From positions 996,757-1,060,756 of the forward strand of contig VWZW01001748.1 of assembly GCA_013397115.1 (NCBI GenBank): a DNA stretch of 64,000 bases, read 5' to 3'. The translations under genes and the position numbers were made by a program. A model generated the notes under the pieces. That model did not search any database, was not told the origin of the DNA, and saw nothing but the letters and a program-made list of their open reading frames with translations. Positions 35,208 to 48,259 of this stretch are shown piece after piece (position 1 is the first letter of the stretch; every line of letters starts with the position of its first letter). This stretch comes from Edolisoma coerulescens (lineage: Eukaryota > Chordata > Aves > Passeriformes > Campephagidae).

Positions 35208-38135
35208 GCGAGGAAGAAAAAGGTTGCCTTGTATGCTACTGAAACAAGAAGGAGAGAGACATATTTTTCAAATGTACCAGAGATTAATTTCTTCTTAATA
35301 ATAAAAAAAAATTCCTCTGCTACATGCACAAATGCACGTCATCAAGTGAAAAAGGATTCTATCTTTTCAAGTTAAATGTAGAGATATGTTTTCTATTCCT
35401 CTCAAAAAAGTGCACATACAAAAGAGAGGGGTCTCAGAACTGCCTCCCTGGCTAAGAAGAAGTAGCACATTGAAACTCTGAGCTCTAAATTTAAATGAAA
35501 AAAGTAAGAAGTCTGAGTTCTCTTTTGTAGAACAGAATTTCAAAGTATTTCTCTTGTGTGAAAGCCTTTAAGAAAAAATCCTGCAATATCTTGGTATTTC
35601 CAAAATTGGTGTGATAATGGGAGATTCTTAATGTCCTGCTAGAAATTTTAAAAGATATTTCAGTTTGATGGACTCAGGAAAAGGAAACCTCTGAGCAGAT
35701 CAGCTGAGGGCTTATATATCTTTACTTACCAAGCTCTGATCCCACAAAAAGAGGAGACACAGAAAGGCATAAAAGAACTTAGTGAGCTGAGTATCTTGTA
35801 AAGCTCTGAAGGAGTTGGAACGAAGGCTTAACTTCAGTATTAGATAATAATTTGTCTCATAACTGCCTTCATCCATCTCCAAATCTGTGATGAAAATGTT
35901 GTCATGAAAAGGCTGTTATCAGGACAAGAGAATTTCACTGTTGGTATAAATGAAAATATAAAGGTATTAATTCCTGCTGGCAGTATTCTGTGTCATTTTC
36001 TTAAATACTGTTTTATTTCTCAGTGAGTGAGACAGATATTGCTACTTTCAAAATGACTTAACTAGTTTGTTCCCATTTAAGGCAATGGGCTCTTTCATTA
36101 ATAACTTACATAACTCATAGCTCATGATGGCATCCTTAGCTATAAGTAATGTGTAAATTATTAGTGTAATTGCTCCTGATCTGAAGGCATGTAAACTAAA
36201 CCGGCAATCATAAAATTGAGGTTAATGACTGATAGAGAGTCAGAAATAAGTCATATGCTAACTTACTCTTAAAATATGCTGACTTCTGCATTATTATAAA
36301 ACTGACAAGAACAATGTATTTGGTATTTGTGTTAGCTTTAGCAGTCACACACATATTTTCCTTATAATTAGATATGCGTTATTACCTATAATCCACTTTT
36401 TTGTTATGCTAATGAATTCACTTACCAATTAACCAATTAACTTGTAGCAACCTCTTGGTCATGTGTGCAACAGATCTGGATTGTCCCAATGTGGATGTTA
36501 GAATTTTTTGTTGTAAAAATAATGAGTTTAGTGGTTTGAGACCTTAATCATAACATTTTTCCTGGTTTTTAGGTGAGGGCACCAGGTTTTGTTCATTTAA
36601 ATGCTCTTAAGATAAATGCTTTTAAGATAAAATGACTTTTGTAACTAAAAATGCAGCTTGTCTATTCTTACTGAAACTGTTGCCTCTTGCATCCTTGCAG
36701 AAGTAGTTAAATTCAGGCTATTCTATTTTGTACTCTTTATGGAAAAGTGTTTTATCCCATTTAAAGTTCCCTGATGTCTACTATAACTGATGGTGTTGAG
36801 TGGAATCCAAAGTCCTGATTTGAGTTGCTCATCATAGCTTTTCTGCCTGAAAAACTCTCTGCCTCTTGTGGAGGTTAACAGGAATTCCCCAACTAGAAAA
36901 GTTTCTGATTCCCTATGAGCTGCTATATGATTGCACATTGAGAATTTCAGTGCATGTTTTCATTTTACTTCAAGAAGGAGAATACTCATGTTATTGGTTT
37001 TGTTCCATGTCTCTCCGATCAGGAAGCACATCAACTATTAGAGAAAGATTTGTCCAAAACTCTTGCTTCCCATTAAACCAGGATAAAATTATTTCAGAAT
37101 AGACATAGTTATCTCTTACAAAGGGCCATAACGTTGAATAAATAGTCCCACTGGTTTGAGCAGGCTTCCTATGTGTTCAGACCTGTGTGTAGTGACATCT
37201 ATGTAAGGAGGTTTTGTAACCAGTATCATTGCTAAGTACAGTTAAAACTATTACTTGATTAACACAATGTTGCTCGAATCAGCAGATATTTGTGCTTTCA
37301 ACATCTTTTTAGTCTGGATCCAGAATGTGTTGGGAAAACGCTGCATCAGACAAAAGTACTGTGCAGAGTAAAACACAAGTCACCAGGGACGTGAAATTCT
37401 TTTAGTAAAAATTTATGCAAATCTCATGCATTGCTTAGCTTACTTATAGAGCTGCCACTCTCATTGATTAGATTAAAACTCATTCGCTTTTCATCACCTT
37501 AGTGGTTCTTAAAAGAAAAAGTTGTCATATTTTAATGCCTCTGTGAATTATTCAAATATATATTTCTATGCCTTCATTCAGATGCACTGTTGCTCTGGTT
37601 TGGACAGGCTTGTTAAACAAAACATGAATTCAAGAGCATTGGTAATGGATGACAGATTAAAATTAAAGAGAGGGCAGTAACCTCTAAAACAGTAAACACA
37701 CTTTTCTTAATCTTTGAAAATGAAGAAGAGTGATTGCAATGTTGCAAACTCCATAGTGATTCGAAAGTTTCAATTACGTTTGAAGATGGAAAAAAATTTG
37801 TCACAGGTACTTCAGATTAAAAAACCTGGCTGGCTCCTTGTCCAAGTTTACAGTGGACTTTACTTAGAGCCAAAAATAATGTCAGCTTTAGAAATCTTGG
37901 TTCTAAAACACAGGTGCAAATGGAGGATGCAAGCCTATGAATTAGTGTTTCAAAGGAAACTGGAGCAAATGTGGCATATAATTGTTCATGATGATCTCTC
38001 CATATTAAATTGGAGATCAAAGCTTCTAGCTGCATACTCAGGTCCCAGAGGCTATGAAATTTTACTGTCTATGAAAATATTTTTCATTATTTCCTTTACA
38101 AGGGGGAAAAACTGGAACACAACTTTCATATCTGC

Positions 38136-38168
38136 ATAGTTTGTGGCTGTTTAACTGTCACAAACTAT
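38136..38168. repeat. Perfect inverted repeat, 10-bp arms
   Basis: ATAGTTTGTG and CACAAACTAT flank a 13-base spacer. Function is unknown. Confidence 0.8.
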
Positions 38169-41100
38169 CAGTTTATCTTAAACCCATTTTAAGCTGTTGC
38201 CACATTCATGATTACAGCACGTGTTTTGGTTAATCAACTCCTTTTCATTACCCAGCATTAGCAATAACTGACATCTTCTCTGAACCACAAAATGCTGTGC
38301 TTAATATTTTTACAGAAGAGCAATGATATATTAGTTAAATGCCTGTAATGTTTAAAAGGAGGAATGGCATCAAGGGAAGGGCAAAACAATCATATAATTA
38401 CCAAGAATAACAGCATCTTCTGTCACTCTGTGTGTGCAAAGCAAGAGGAAGATATAAGCTAAGTAACTCAAGGCTTGCTGGCACTGAATTGTCTCTTGTG
38501 CTTTTAATCCTTTGAGACACATAACAGGTGCTCCATCCAGTGTCTGCCAGATGCCAGGAAGAGGAGGTAATGAGCTGTGAAACAACCTCAACTTGGCTTA
38601 TTTAGCCATGCCCAGTGCAAAAAGATGCACAAATCTTGCTCTAGACAAACCCAACAGTCAAATGATATGTGAAGAGGTATCTTCTCCATGTATGAACTAA
38701 ATTAAGGGGCTCCGTCCCTGCTTGTTCCTCTGAGAGTTCAGTGCAACTCAACTAAACAAAACTTTGATTTTGATAATTCATGAAACCTAGAAATGCAGGC
38801 AACAAAGGGAAAACACAACCCACAAGAAACTTTTCAGTCAGAACAAGATGCAAAATAGGATGCCTAAGAATTACTATGTATTTGAACTTCTGAAAATATC
38901 TATTAAGCCTGGATGTGGTCATTTGTTTTCTTACTTCAAAAAATAAAAATGTAACCTATTAATATAAAGTTTATGTAATTAAAAATGAAACCATATATTT
39001 ATCAAATTATGTGATATTTAACAGTCTATCCACTAACAATACCACAGAACACCTACAAAATTGAAATTAAGGTAGTAATTTTATACTGGTAAATAATAAA
39101 AACTGTTAAAAGAACATATTGATTTCATATCTATTTTTGTTTGTCTACCACAAAAGAACAATGTATAAAACTGTAAAACACTTGACTGTTCTTGGGAAAT
39201 ACAAGTTATTTTAGTTCAAGAAGCACAAGATTTAAGTTAACTAGTATTTTAATAAGTTCTTAGGATACAGTGATATTCATCTTTTTCTCAGTACAAAATT
39301 GATTGAAGAAATAATCAGCATTGGCATGTAATTCCTATTCCATTATTAAATGTTATTACCTACCCTGCTCTGTTGATATAAGGGTTGAGGTAATCTACCT
39401 AGTAAATCAAAATAATGGAGTGATCCTGATTAAAAATAATTTACAAATATTTTATTTCTATTAAATTCATCCATCAAAAAGATTTGCTTCTATGAATGCA
39501 TTGATTGTTTTTGCTAGTTAGTAATATTTCACAAATTTGCTTCCTATAATGAAGCATTCTGAAACCTTTTCATTTTGTGTATGTCATAGGTCACCTAAAT
39601 CAAGTCAGTGGTTTCTAAATCTTACCAAGATGATTAAAATTGGAGGCAGGGACATTTTTCAGATAAATGTAGACTATTGAGTACTCCTCAATACATATCT
39701 GCACTACCATATCTTGAGAGCTGTTCTGATCTGTAGAAAATAACATAAATGTATGCATAAAAATAAACAAGAGGGAGCTAAAGCTCTCAGAATTTTCTGT
39801 CCTGGCATAATTTTGCTGTAGTTTAAAATGCAATTATAAAGTTTCTCTAGGTCAGTACTACAAACATAATGAATACACCCACAAACTGGTTCAAAGAGAA
39901 AGAGACAAGGTAACAGCACACATAAATCCTTTCTTACTGTAATTAAATGGTTTCTTTGGAAACATTTAAAAACACATGCTTTATTTTTTGTCATAATTCT
40001 GCATAGAATTTCCCAAAGTCTTTTAAGATTTAAAATATTTGATTGTTACTTGAATGAATCGCATAGAATTCTTTTGACTTTTAATTACTTAATAAAACAC
40101 AAACTATTTCTTTTTACAAACAGCAGAAAGATTCCCCTGGGTACAAGTCAGTTTTGAAAAGGGCTTGTGGGGTTTGGGGTTTGTTTTGTTTTGTTTTAAG
40201 TACTTCTTTGTGGTGCCTTAAATTTATGGTTTCTTTTATGGCCCTTTTAACTTAGATATTATTTATAATCAGACAAAATTATAGTTGTTTTCCATTAAAT
40301 CAATAAACTCAAAGTTATTAAAGTCCTCTTAGACTTCATTACTAGCAAACTTGCGTGTTAAGGAAAACAATTTAGCGTGTGTTTAACATTACACATATCC
40401 CTAAATACCATTGAATTCAGTGGGGTTTATGGACACACTTTAAAATCATCGCATGCCTATATTATTTTGTACACAAGGAATGTCAATTAGGAGCTTAGTT
40501 AATTCCAGAAACACAACGACATCCAGAAGCAGAACTATCCATGTTTATGATCCACCAGCGTAAATAATTATTTTCTTTGATTGTTTAAAAATATTATTAT
40601 CATTAGAATTCCCATCCACTTCTCAATGAAAAATAGCTAATATTTTTGATATTTTTTCATATAAATAGAATTTTTTTAAGCAGTTGGTATCTCATCTGGT
40701 TTGTATCACTTACACGCTCTGGGCCATCATTTTCTTCATTTATTACCTGGCTGCATTTGTAATTATGTCTTGAAAATTCTTCAGCTAGGAAATAAGAATT
40801 CAGTTTGAAAACACTCCATGTCAAGTCTGTCTGCACAGAAACTGGTAGTAGGCTTAATAGAGTAAACTCACACAGCTGTAGGAGCTCTGCCTTAAGATTC
40901 ATCTTGCTGAAGACTAAAAACGTTAAACACATTTTTTTAATCAAACAAGAAACCAGAGACTGTTTATTTTCACCCACAACAACTGTAATCTTATAAAGAC
41001 AGTCATCTTTCATTGAAATCAGAGGGAAGTTTTCTAGGTACTTCATTTAAAACTGAATCAGGTCTCAAAATATCCTGCACACATACCAAGCAACTCCTAA

Positions 41101-42089
41101 AAGCATTCTCAGAGCCAGAATCGTATGCTTGCAGCTTTGTGACACACTTGAACAGCTTCTATTTGCTAGTGCTGCCTGAAAGAACTTGAAGAGGGTGTTT
41201 CTGAATGTTGTTATGGGAGCTCAAATCTCATTATTCTCCCAGCCAAATGTAAGGTGAGTTCTGAATAGAATAAAAATGAGGTGCTGTTGTAATTTGCTGA
41301 TATCAAAAGCTGCATTTATTAATTCAATAACATCATCTTAGATAAATAGGCTTCAGAACAGAAAAAAAAAATTCATGCTACTGCATTCCATGTGTGTGTT
41401 GTGGTGTTTACAGAGTCATTTAAAATGTGTTACTACTAGTTCAGAAAGTGCTATTTCCTCAGATCTTTCAGTGTATTAACTGTTAATATTTTCTTTTTTT
41501 TGTCTTTGCTAGGTAAGTAGAAAATATCCCACTGCTTCTTTTCATTAAAATTTAAATTTATCATTTTCTTTACCATCTTGAAATAGCAACAAACTGCAGT
41601 GCTTCATAAAATATATTTAATTTCTAAAATTCCAAACTATGATGCAATTTTTCTGAGGTTTTTTGCTAATATTTAATTTTTATTTCCTTCGTGGGATTGA
41701 GAAATATCTCTGAAATCTGATGATATTTTGATCTGAATCTGAATGCATAAAAATATATTAAATGAATAGGAAGCCTGCATCAAAAAATGCCCAGTCACTC
41801 AGAAACTCAGGTCTGAATTCTTCATTTATTCTCTGACATCAGAATAGTACCTTAGTAGTACCTTTTGGACCTTATTTTCTAGAAAATAATAAAAAAAATA
41901 AAGTTAGCCGAATCATTGCTTCAGCCCATTTTCTTTTACACACAATTTTTTACAATTCCTACATGTCAAAAGTATTTTACACATTTATTAAAAAAATATC
42001 CAAAAGCAGTAGAGAGGTTTTCCATTTTGAAATACTGAAAATATTTCACTCACTGTCTTAAATTTTGCATATATGGTCCCCAAATATTT

Positions 42090-42238
42090 CAGGTTGAAAA
42101 GGACCTCAGGGGACCTTTAGTCCAACCTCTGGATTAAAGAAGGTCTGATCAAGGCTGTATCCAGTAGGATCTTGAAAAATGCTAAAGACAACTGTACAAA
42201 CACTTGGGGCAGGTTGTACCAGTACTTAGTTTTCCTCA
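42090..42238 (-). mobile_element. Old CR1 LINE 3' fragment
   Basis: CAGGTTGAAAAGGACCTC and TTTAGTCCAACCTCTGGATT are a diverged reverse complement of the CR1 3' region, followed by the GGGGCAGGTTGTACCAGT part that matches the usual GGCAACCTGTTCCAGT. It is more diverged than the copies at 33085 and 58060. Confidence 0.8.
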
Positions 42239-43389
42239 GCGGTGGTTTGTATTTTGGATTTTGTAATTTTTTTTCTTTTTTTTTAGTTCAAATACTTATG
42301 CCTCATGCCCAAATTAAAAACTATGTAAGAATGAGCCATGGTAATCATTAGGGTGATTCTGCTGCACCATTCTTATGACTTGATATATAATTTCATACTT
42401 TTTCACAGAACATGATTTATTTAACTTGGCTGACAGTATAGCACAGTTTCTCAGCAGGGGCTCATCCACAGGAGGTGTGCAGTATTAAAGATGTCTTCCT
42501 TTGTGTGTTGAGCACATTCATCTCAAAAGTCAGATAGATATTAGTAATATGATATTATCAGTAGATTAATATAAGGCATGTGTTACCTGCAGTTTGGTGG
42601 GTGACTGAATGTTAGTAGGGAAGCTGCAAGCAAGTTTTATATTTAATGGTTTGCATTAATTTCACCCTACATTGATATTTGACAGTGACCAGAAATTTGT
42701 TATCACATGTCACCATTTAAGCCATGGCCCCATCTCCAAATCTCCAAGGCATGTATGTCCGGTGCCAACCCTTTGCCATATAAAGTGCAAGAGACATAAG
42801 CCTTTGAAGATCCTTGTGTTTGGCAATGGTTTTCTATAGGAAAACATGTTTAATGCATATGGATAAGAAACCTTATTGTCAATGGTAAATATTTTTAAAA
42901 TCTTCCAGAAGTGAGGGAACTGATATTGGCCTGTCTTGTAGCATCATCATGAAGGATGCTCTGGATAACATTTGATGTTTCTGCTTATGAAATATTTGCC
43001 CAGTTGATCCACATGCCAGTCTCTTCAGTCGTCTTCTAGAAAGTGATATGGCTATCATATAGAAAAGTTTAGGCTAATTTATCATATAGCAAACAGCAGC
43101 TGCTATACATCAGGTGGAGAATATTTTGCAGTTATTATAGTAAGACTTAACATTCATGTGTATTCACAATGAATGAGATGATCTGCATCTTTTTATAGAT
43201 TTTGTTACCTCAGCCTCTCCTAAATTCTATTTGTCTTCTGGACACTCATTGGTAAATTTATAATGAACCCTTGCAATAAGTGTTAGTCAGTCAACTAAAA
43301 GAGACTGTAAGTGATATAAGAAATAAAATTCATTTACCAGATCTTCCCATCTGGACTGTAGACATAAAGCTCTTGCTTTCCAAGTATGT
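42239..43389. other. Noncoding DNA between two CR1 copies
   Basis: No gene is recognised. The sequence is AT-rich, with nothing distinctive beyond a T-rich stretch at its start. Confidence 0.65.
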
Positions 43390-43862
43390 TTCAAAGGACA
43401 TTGAGGTGCTGGACTTTGTCCAGAGAAGGGCACCAAAGCTGGTGAAGGGTCTAGAAAACATGTCCTGAGAGAAGCTGAGGCAACTGGGGTTGTTTAGTCT
43501 GGAGAAAAGGAGGCTCAGCAGGGACATCAGTGTTCTCTACAGCCATCTGAAAGGAGATTGTAGTGAGGTGGGGCTAGTATCTTCTGCCATGTCTTAAGTG
43601 AAAGGACGAGAGGGAATGGCCTCTAGTTGTGCCAAGGGAGGCTCAGATTAGATATTAGAATTTTTATTTTTCTTTGGAAGAATGATCAGGCACTGGAACA
43701 GTCTGTCCAGGAAGTCTTCAAGAGGTTGTCTCTAGAAGTGTTCGAGAGGTATGTGAATGTGACACTGGGGAAATGGTTTGGGGGGGATTATGGTGGTGCT
43801 AAGTTGAGGAGTGGACTGGATGATTTTCAAGGTCTCTTCCAACTTTGATGATTCTGTGATTA
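43390..43862 (+). mobile_element. CR1 LINE 3' fragment with decayed ORF2 C-terminus
   Basis: The translated sequence keeps CR1 ORF2 hallmarks: KDIEVLDFVQRRAPKLVKGL, then EKRRLSRDI after a frame break, then GRLRLDIR, and EVFKRLSLEVFERYVNVTLG after frame drift. It ends in the CR1 tail, GGACTGGATGATTTTCAAGG through CCAACTTTGATGATTCTGTGATT. The 5' side is truncated. Stops and frame changes show it is dead. Confidence 0.92.
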
Positions 43863-46510
43863 TAACACAGTCATGGCCAATGAACTGACAGCACAGCGCC
43901 TGTGTTTTTGTCTCTCTTACTGAAAGAAGGCACTTTCCTCTTTGCTGAGTACGCTGGAGAGGCTCACATGAGTTGACTGCAGAATCTGGACACCACGCAA
44001 ATACTTTCCTTTGCTTTGGTTCATGGCTGTAGTAAATTAAACAAAACTCTGTTAGCTTGGCAGTTTCTCACACCAGTAATTTACAGCCACCTCTTGGGAG
44101 CATCATGCACAGCCACAATGAGTTCAAGCACAGGGTCTGGGTAACTGTAAAGATGTTGTGCAGAGGAGATAAGTATGTGTATGTATTACGCCACTGGGTT
44201 GGTATGTGGTCAGAAATATGTGCTACTCCTGGATAGATTTAAAGAGTCTGTGGGTCACAATACATAGAGTGGTCTAAAAAGTGGTAGCAAGGAATGAAGA
44301 ATGCAATTTATTCTTCCGTAGTGCCTATTAGCTGCAAAGAGCTCATTGTTCTTCAAATGTTTATTTAGTGAGAGAAAGGAGGGTGGTGATGATATTTTAG
44401 AGGCTTGGAAGACTTAATTAGGAATTTTCATCTGAGGAATATGTACTTCTTTAGCTTGCGCCTTAAATTTATTTGTATTCCAGTGTTTATATGAGATTTT
44501 CTGTTGTCAGCTATTCTAACTATATTAAATTTGAGTCTATGTGGCATAAGAGGTTCATTTTATAATTCCCTGCTAGAAAATTTAAAACATTAGTTAACTA
44601 ACATTCTGTTAATTTCAGAGGACTGTAAGGCTGTTTTTCTTTTTATTTTGTATTTCCAGACACCAAATATAATCCCTAAATAAAGAAGAAAAAAAAATGT
44701 GTGTGTGTGTTGGTATATTTTTGAAAAAGTCTCCGATATTAATCTGTACTGTTAAAAATGTTTAAAGGGCTGAAAACCCAAGTAGAAAATTTTCAGTATT
44801 GTGTAGTTTATTGTATTTATCTGTGATACATGTTTCTGGATTCATTGAAATATCCAGCTAAGGTCCTAACCCCATGGAAATCCTGATAAAATATGAGAAG
44901 GCAACCCTCTGGGTAGTGTCAGAGCTGGGGCACCCATGTCCCATAAAGAGGATGAGCCCCCTGCTTCCTTAATGCTCAGAAGTGAGAAGGAGTGGTGAAC
45001 TGAGCTCCTGTCCCTCCCAATGGCAAAAAGATCCTTCTGTAGAAAGGCATCTGCTGCTGGCTCACACCTCTTGCTAAATTCAGCAACAGTCTAGCTCCAA
45101 AGCTGGGAAGAGCCCTCAGCCTGTCCTTTCCTACTCCAGGCACTAAAAATACTTATCTCTGTTCTTGAAAATAATAACATGTAATTCTGGAAATAAGAGC
45201 ATAACGATAAAAGGTTCATTCAAGTAGCCAGAAAAAAAGGAAGTTGGAACACTGGTGTAGACACAAAGACCGGAATGTAGGCTGTGTGAGTTGGTCTAAA
45301 GAAAGATATCCTTGATTCTGACTGCCATAGGCAGTGTGATAACAAGGATCATTCCTTTCTGGGAATCTCAAATCTGACAACTCACCTACAAAACACACCT
45401 CGCAGGCCATGTGCAGGAGAGAAGGTGTCCTGTCCCTTCCCAAACATGCAGGAGTCTCACAAACCTGTAGTCACTTTGCCTCAAATAATGTAGTCCACTG
45501 GAGGCGATTATCCATCAGAATGGCCCAATGGCAACTATTTTAATGGATAAATAGGCAAGCTGATTTTGTAACTGGAAGAATTTATTTCTCAGGAGCCTTG
45601 TAATGGCCTCCTGTAAGTGTGAATCTTGATCTAGACTTGTGTCAAATTTAAGAGCAGTCAAGTAACCTGGGGAATTAGAATGAGCCATTACACAGTTGCA
45701 GGCAGTGCGGCGACAACAGAAATTAGTGTGATTTGATTAGATTTGCCTAATAGCTTACCTGGCTTGCTCCTGAAGAAATTGGATGATCTTTTAAATGGAA
45801 AACAAAACTTTTTTTTTTTTCCTGTGCATAGTTATAGCATTTTCCTAACCTTTACACTATGTTGAACAGAAGTGAAAAGAATATGCTATTTTCAGGATCT
45901 TGCCTGTTTAGATGCTACTCTCTTTATGAGAAAAAACAAAAGAACGAAGGAAAAAAGAGATGAATGAGAATGAAATTACAAAACAAATTATAAATTTTTA
46001 ACATTTTAAAAAAATATTATTAAAGATATTTTGCAATATTAAAGAATGATAACTCAGAAAAATCACAATTTGCTTTCAAATTTACAGTATAAATTCTTTT
46101 CTTCTGCTTTCACATCAATGGTACATGACTAGTTGTCTTTTTTGAACTTTAAAAGTAAAGCAAAGGGTTGATTGAGTATTATTTTCTATTTCATATCATC
46201 TCTCATGCACTATTCTGACTCTTACTAGAATTCATTAAGTTTGGGAAAGAAATAGATGAAATATCTTATTTGAGTCACTTTGAAATAATATTCAGTAGCA
46301 CCTTTATCTGTCTGTTTTATCTGGTTTCTCACTGGAAAATTAACATTGAGGAATTTTGTGCCTAATTGGTTGCAAACGGTGAATTTAATACTAATCAATC
46401 TACTTTTTTTTCAACTTGTTGTCTTCCTACAACCAAAAATCAATCAGAAATATCAGAGATACCTAACACAAGTTGCCCACATGTTCAGTGTGATATTTGT
46501 TAATACCTTT
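43863..46510. other. Noncoding DNA, partly GC-richer
   Basis: No gene is recognised. About 44880-45150 is GC-richer than its surroundings but unassigned. About 45480-45790 has CpGs (GGAGGCGATT, GTGCGGCGACA) and clustered ATTAG/TAATGG words, making it a candidate conserved noncoding element. Confidence 0.6.
44698..44711. repeat. (TG)n microsatellite
   Basis: A run of TG units directly follows an A-rich stretch. Confidence 0.8.
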
Positions 46511-46690
46511 CAGTGTGACCTAGAACAGACCATTTAGGGAGGCTGTGGAGTCTCCATCATTGGAGATGTTCAAACGCTGTCTGGACATGGCCCTGAGCAA
46601 CCAGCTCTAGGTGAAAATGCTTGAGCAGGGGAAGTTGGAGCAGGTGATGACCAGAGGTCCCTTCCAACCTCAACTCTTCTATGGTTATGC
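46511..46690 (+). mobile_element. CR1 LINE 3' fragment
   Basis: It resembles the last 180 bases of CR1: GGGAGGCTGTGGAGTCTCCA, GAGATGTTCAAACGCTGTCT, then GAGGTCCCTTCCAACCTCAA. It ends CTTCTATGGTTATGC instead of the usual ATTCTATGATT. Confidence 0.88.
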
Positions 46691-48232
46691 AAAGGCAGAT
46701 GGAAATCAATAGAAATAAAAGAATAATAATACTTCCACTCAGATCCGCCTTCTTCCGACCCATAAATTTCTATCTATGCAAGTAGTTGACCAAATAAGAC
46801 AAAATAATGAATGGACACTCAAAATTTAGTCTGTTTTGGGAAAGGAGAAATAGCTCCCCATGCTCTAATTCAGGAGAAAGCCTATGCTTACTGATATCCT
46901 ACTGTGATCCACCTCTTGTACATCACCACTGTGATTCCACTGAAAGGACTGGAATTAAAACGGAGAAAAACTGATACAATGCACTGATAAATAATGCTTG
47001 TATGTTCATAAGAGGAAATTTATTCATAGCTTATGCCTTTCATAATTGATCATTACTCAGAAAAAATATCACACTGGAAACACTGTGGAGAGGATAAGAT
47101 CCTCTGGCTTTAACTGTGTTGGATTTCCTCTCTAAGTATTAGATTTGAACTCTATCATCTTTTTCTTTATTTCCCCATTTATTACCTTTTTAGTTGCATT
47201 TGCCATTTCTGCTGTTCTGTTTGTAAGGGAACTCTTATCCTTAGTGTAGTACTCTTACAGTATACTACAGTACCTAAAGCATCTCTGAAGGATTTATTGC
47301 TGTCCATGGATCTACAGATAATTTAGCCTTTGATTGTGGTTATATATTACCACAGTGCTAAATTTCACCTGTTCAGAGTAGTGTTTCCTACAGTAGATGT
47401 GTAAATGTCTCATATTATTTCACAGTTGTGTACAGCTGTAATACTCAACATTTCCATGAAACACACTGAGTGGAAGGGACATGATTTTAAATAATGTGAA
47501 TGTCTAAAACCACAAATAAATGCTTAAGGGTATTACCACTTTTACAGATATAAGAAAGTAGAAAAGATGCAAACTGTATTTAAAAGTTTTAATCACTTCA
47601 AGAAAAGCTCCAAAATTTATGAATAAAAGATTTTTTTTTTTTTTAAATACTTAAGGTGAGATAACAGCTAGAAGGAAACTCAAAACTTATTTTCTTCTCT
47701 CTGTGTACTGGCATTTTTTCTATCCTTTTCACCTGTGTTCCCACAGACCATAGGCTCTTAATTATTTTGTTTAACATGCCTTGATGGAAAAGCAGGCTTT
47801 TATTCCTATGAATTCCTTCTTGAAAATATGTATATTGCTCGCTCATTAATTTCCATTTTAGTAAAAGAGTATGTTCACATATACAATAAAAGCATCAATT
47901 TAATTAATTTTTAATCTTCTGAAAATTAATTATCCCTTCATGCTCTGGAACTTCTGTCTCTACAAATGAATGAGCAAATTATATTTCATGTAAGCTGTTA
48001 CAGGACACTTTATTTTGGCTGATCCAAGCAGCCAGCACAGTCTTTTAGCAGAGTGAGAACATTTCTTTCGGAGCTGAAGATACAACGTGTCAACTCCAGG
48101 AGCGTTGGAAAGGGCTGTCAAGTACTAAATCCAAGGGTCTCTGATCCCTTGAGAGCTTGCAACCTGAGTGGCAAATAAGGTCTTAGAAGTAAAATAAAAG
48201 GTGAAGGAAATTGATAGCTGCACAGCAGCTCT

Positions 48233-48259
48233 ATAGTGTCCTACAGAAAAGGACACTAT
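48233..48259. repeat. Perfect inverted repeat, 10-bp arms
   Basis: ATAGTGTCCT and AGGACACTAT flank a seven-base loop. The arms have mixed composition, which makes this hairpin more notable than the AT-only ones. It is still too short for a microRNA precursor. Confidence 0.8.

Larger units (their letters stand above)
33531..42089. other. Long AT-rich noncoding stretch, no gene recognised
   Basis: No exon or RNA gene is recognised. An open frame of 141 codons on the plus strand (37714-38139) matches nothing I know and overlaps an equally open antisense frame, as expected of chance. The intervals about 34830-35060 and 40330-40580 each keep roughly five CpGs and several AT-rich transcription-factor-like words, and look like candidate conserved noncoding elements. 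Hairpins lie at 35183 and 38136. A direct repeat ATGC[T/C]TTAAGATAA lies near 36600-36632, and a TTTTG run near 40177-40198. Confidence 0.6.

Noticed and set aside
37714..38139. Open frame of 141 codons, plus strand
   Set aside because: It resembles no known protein and the antisense strand is also open over much of it.
41505..41520. TTTGCTAGGTAAGTAG as acceptor-plus-donor micro-exon
   Set aside because: The acceptor and donor overlap, leaving no exon.
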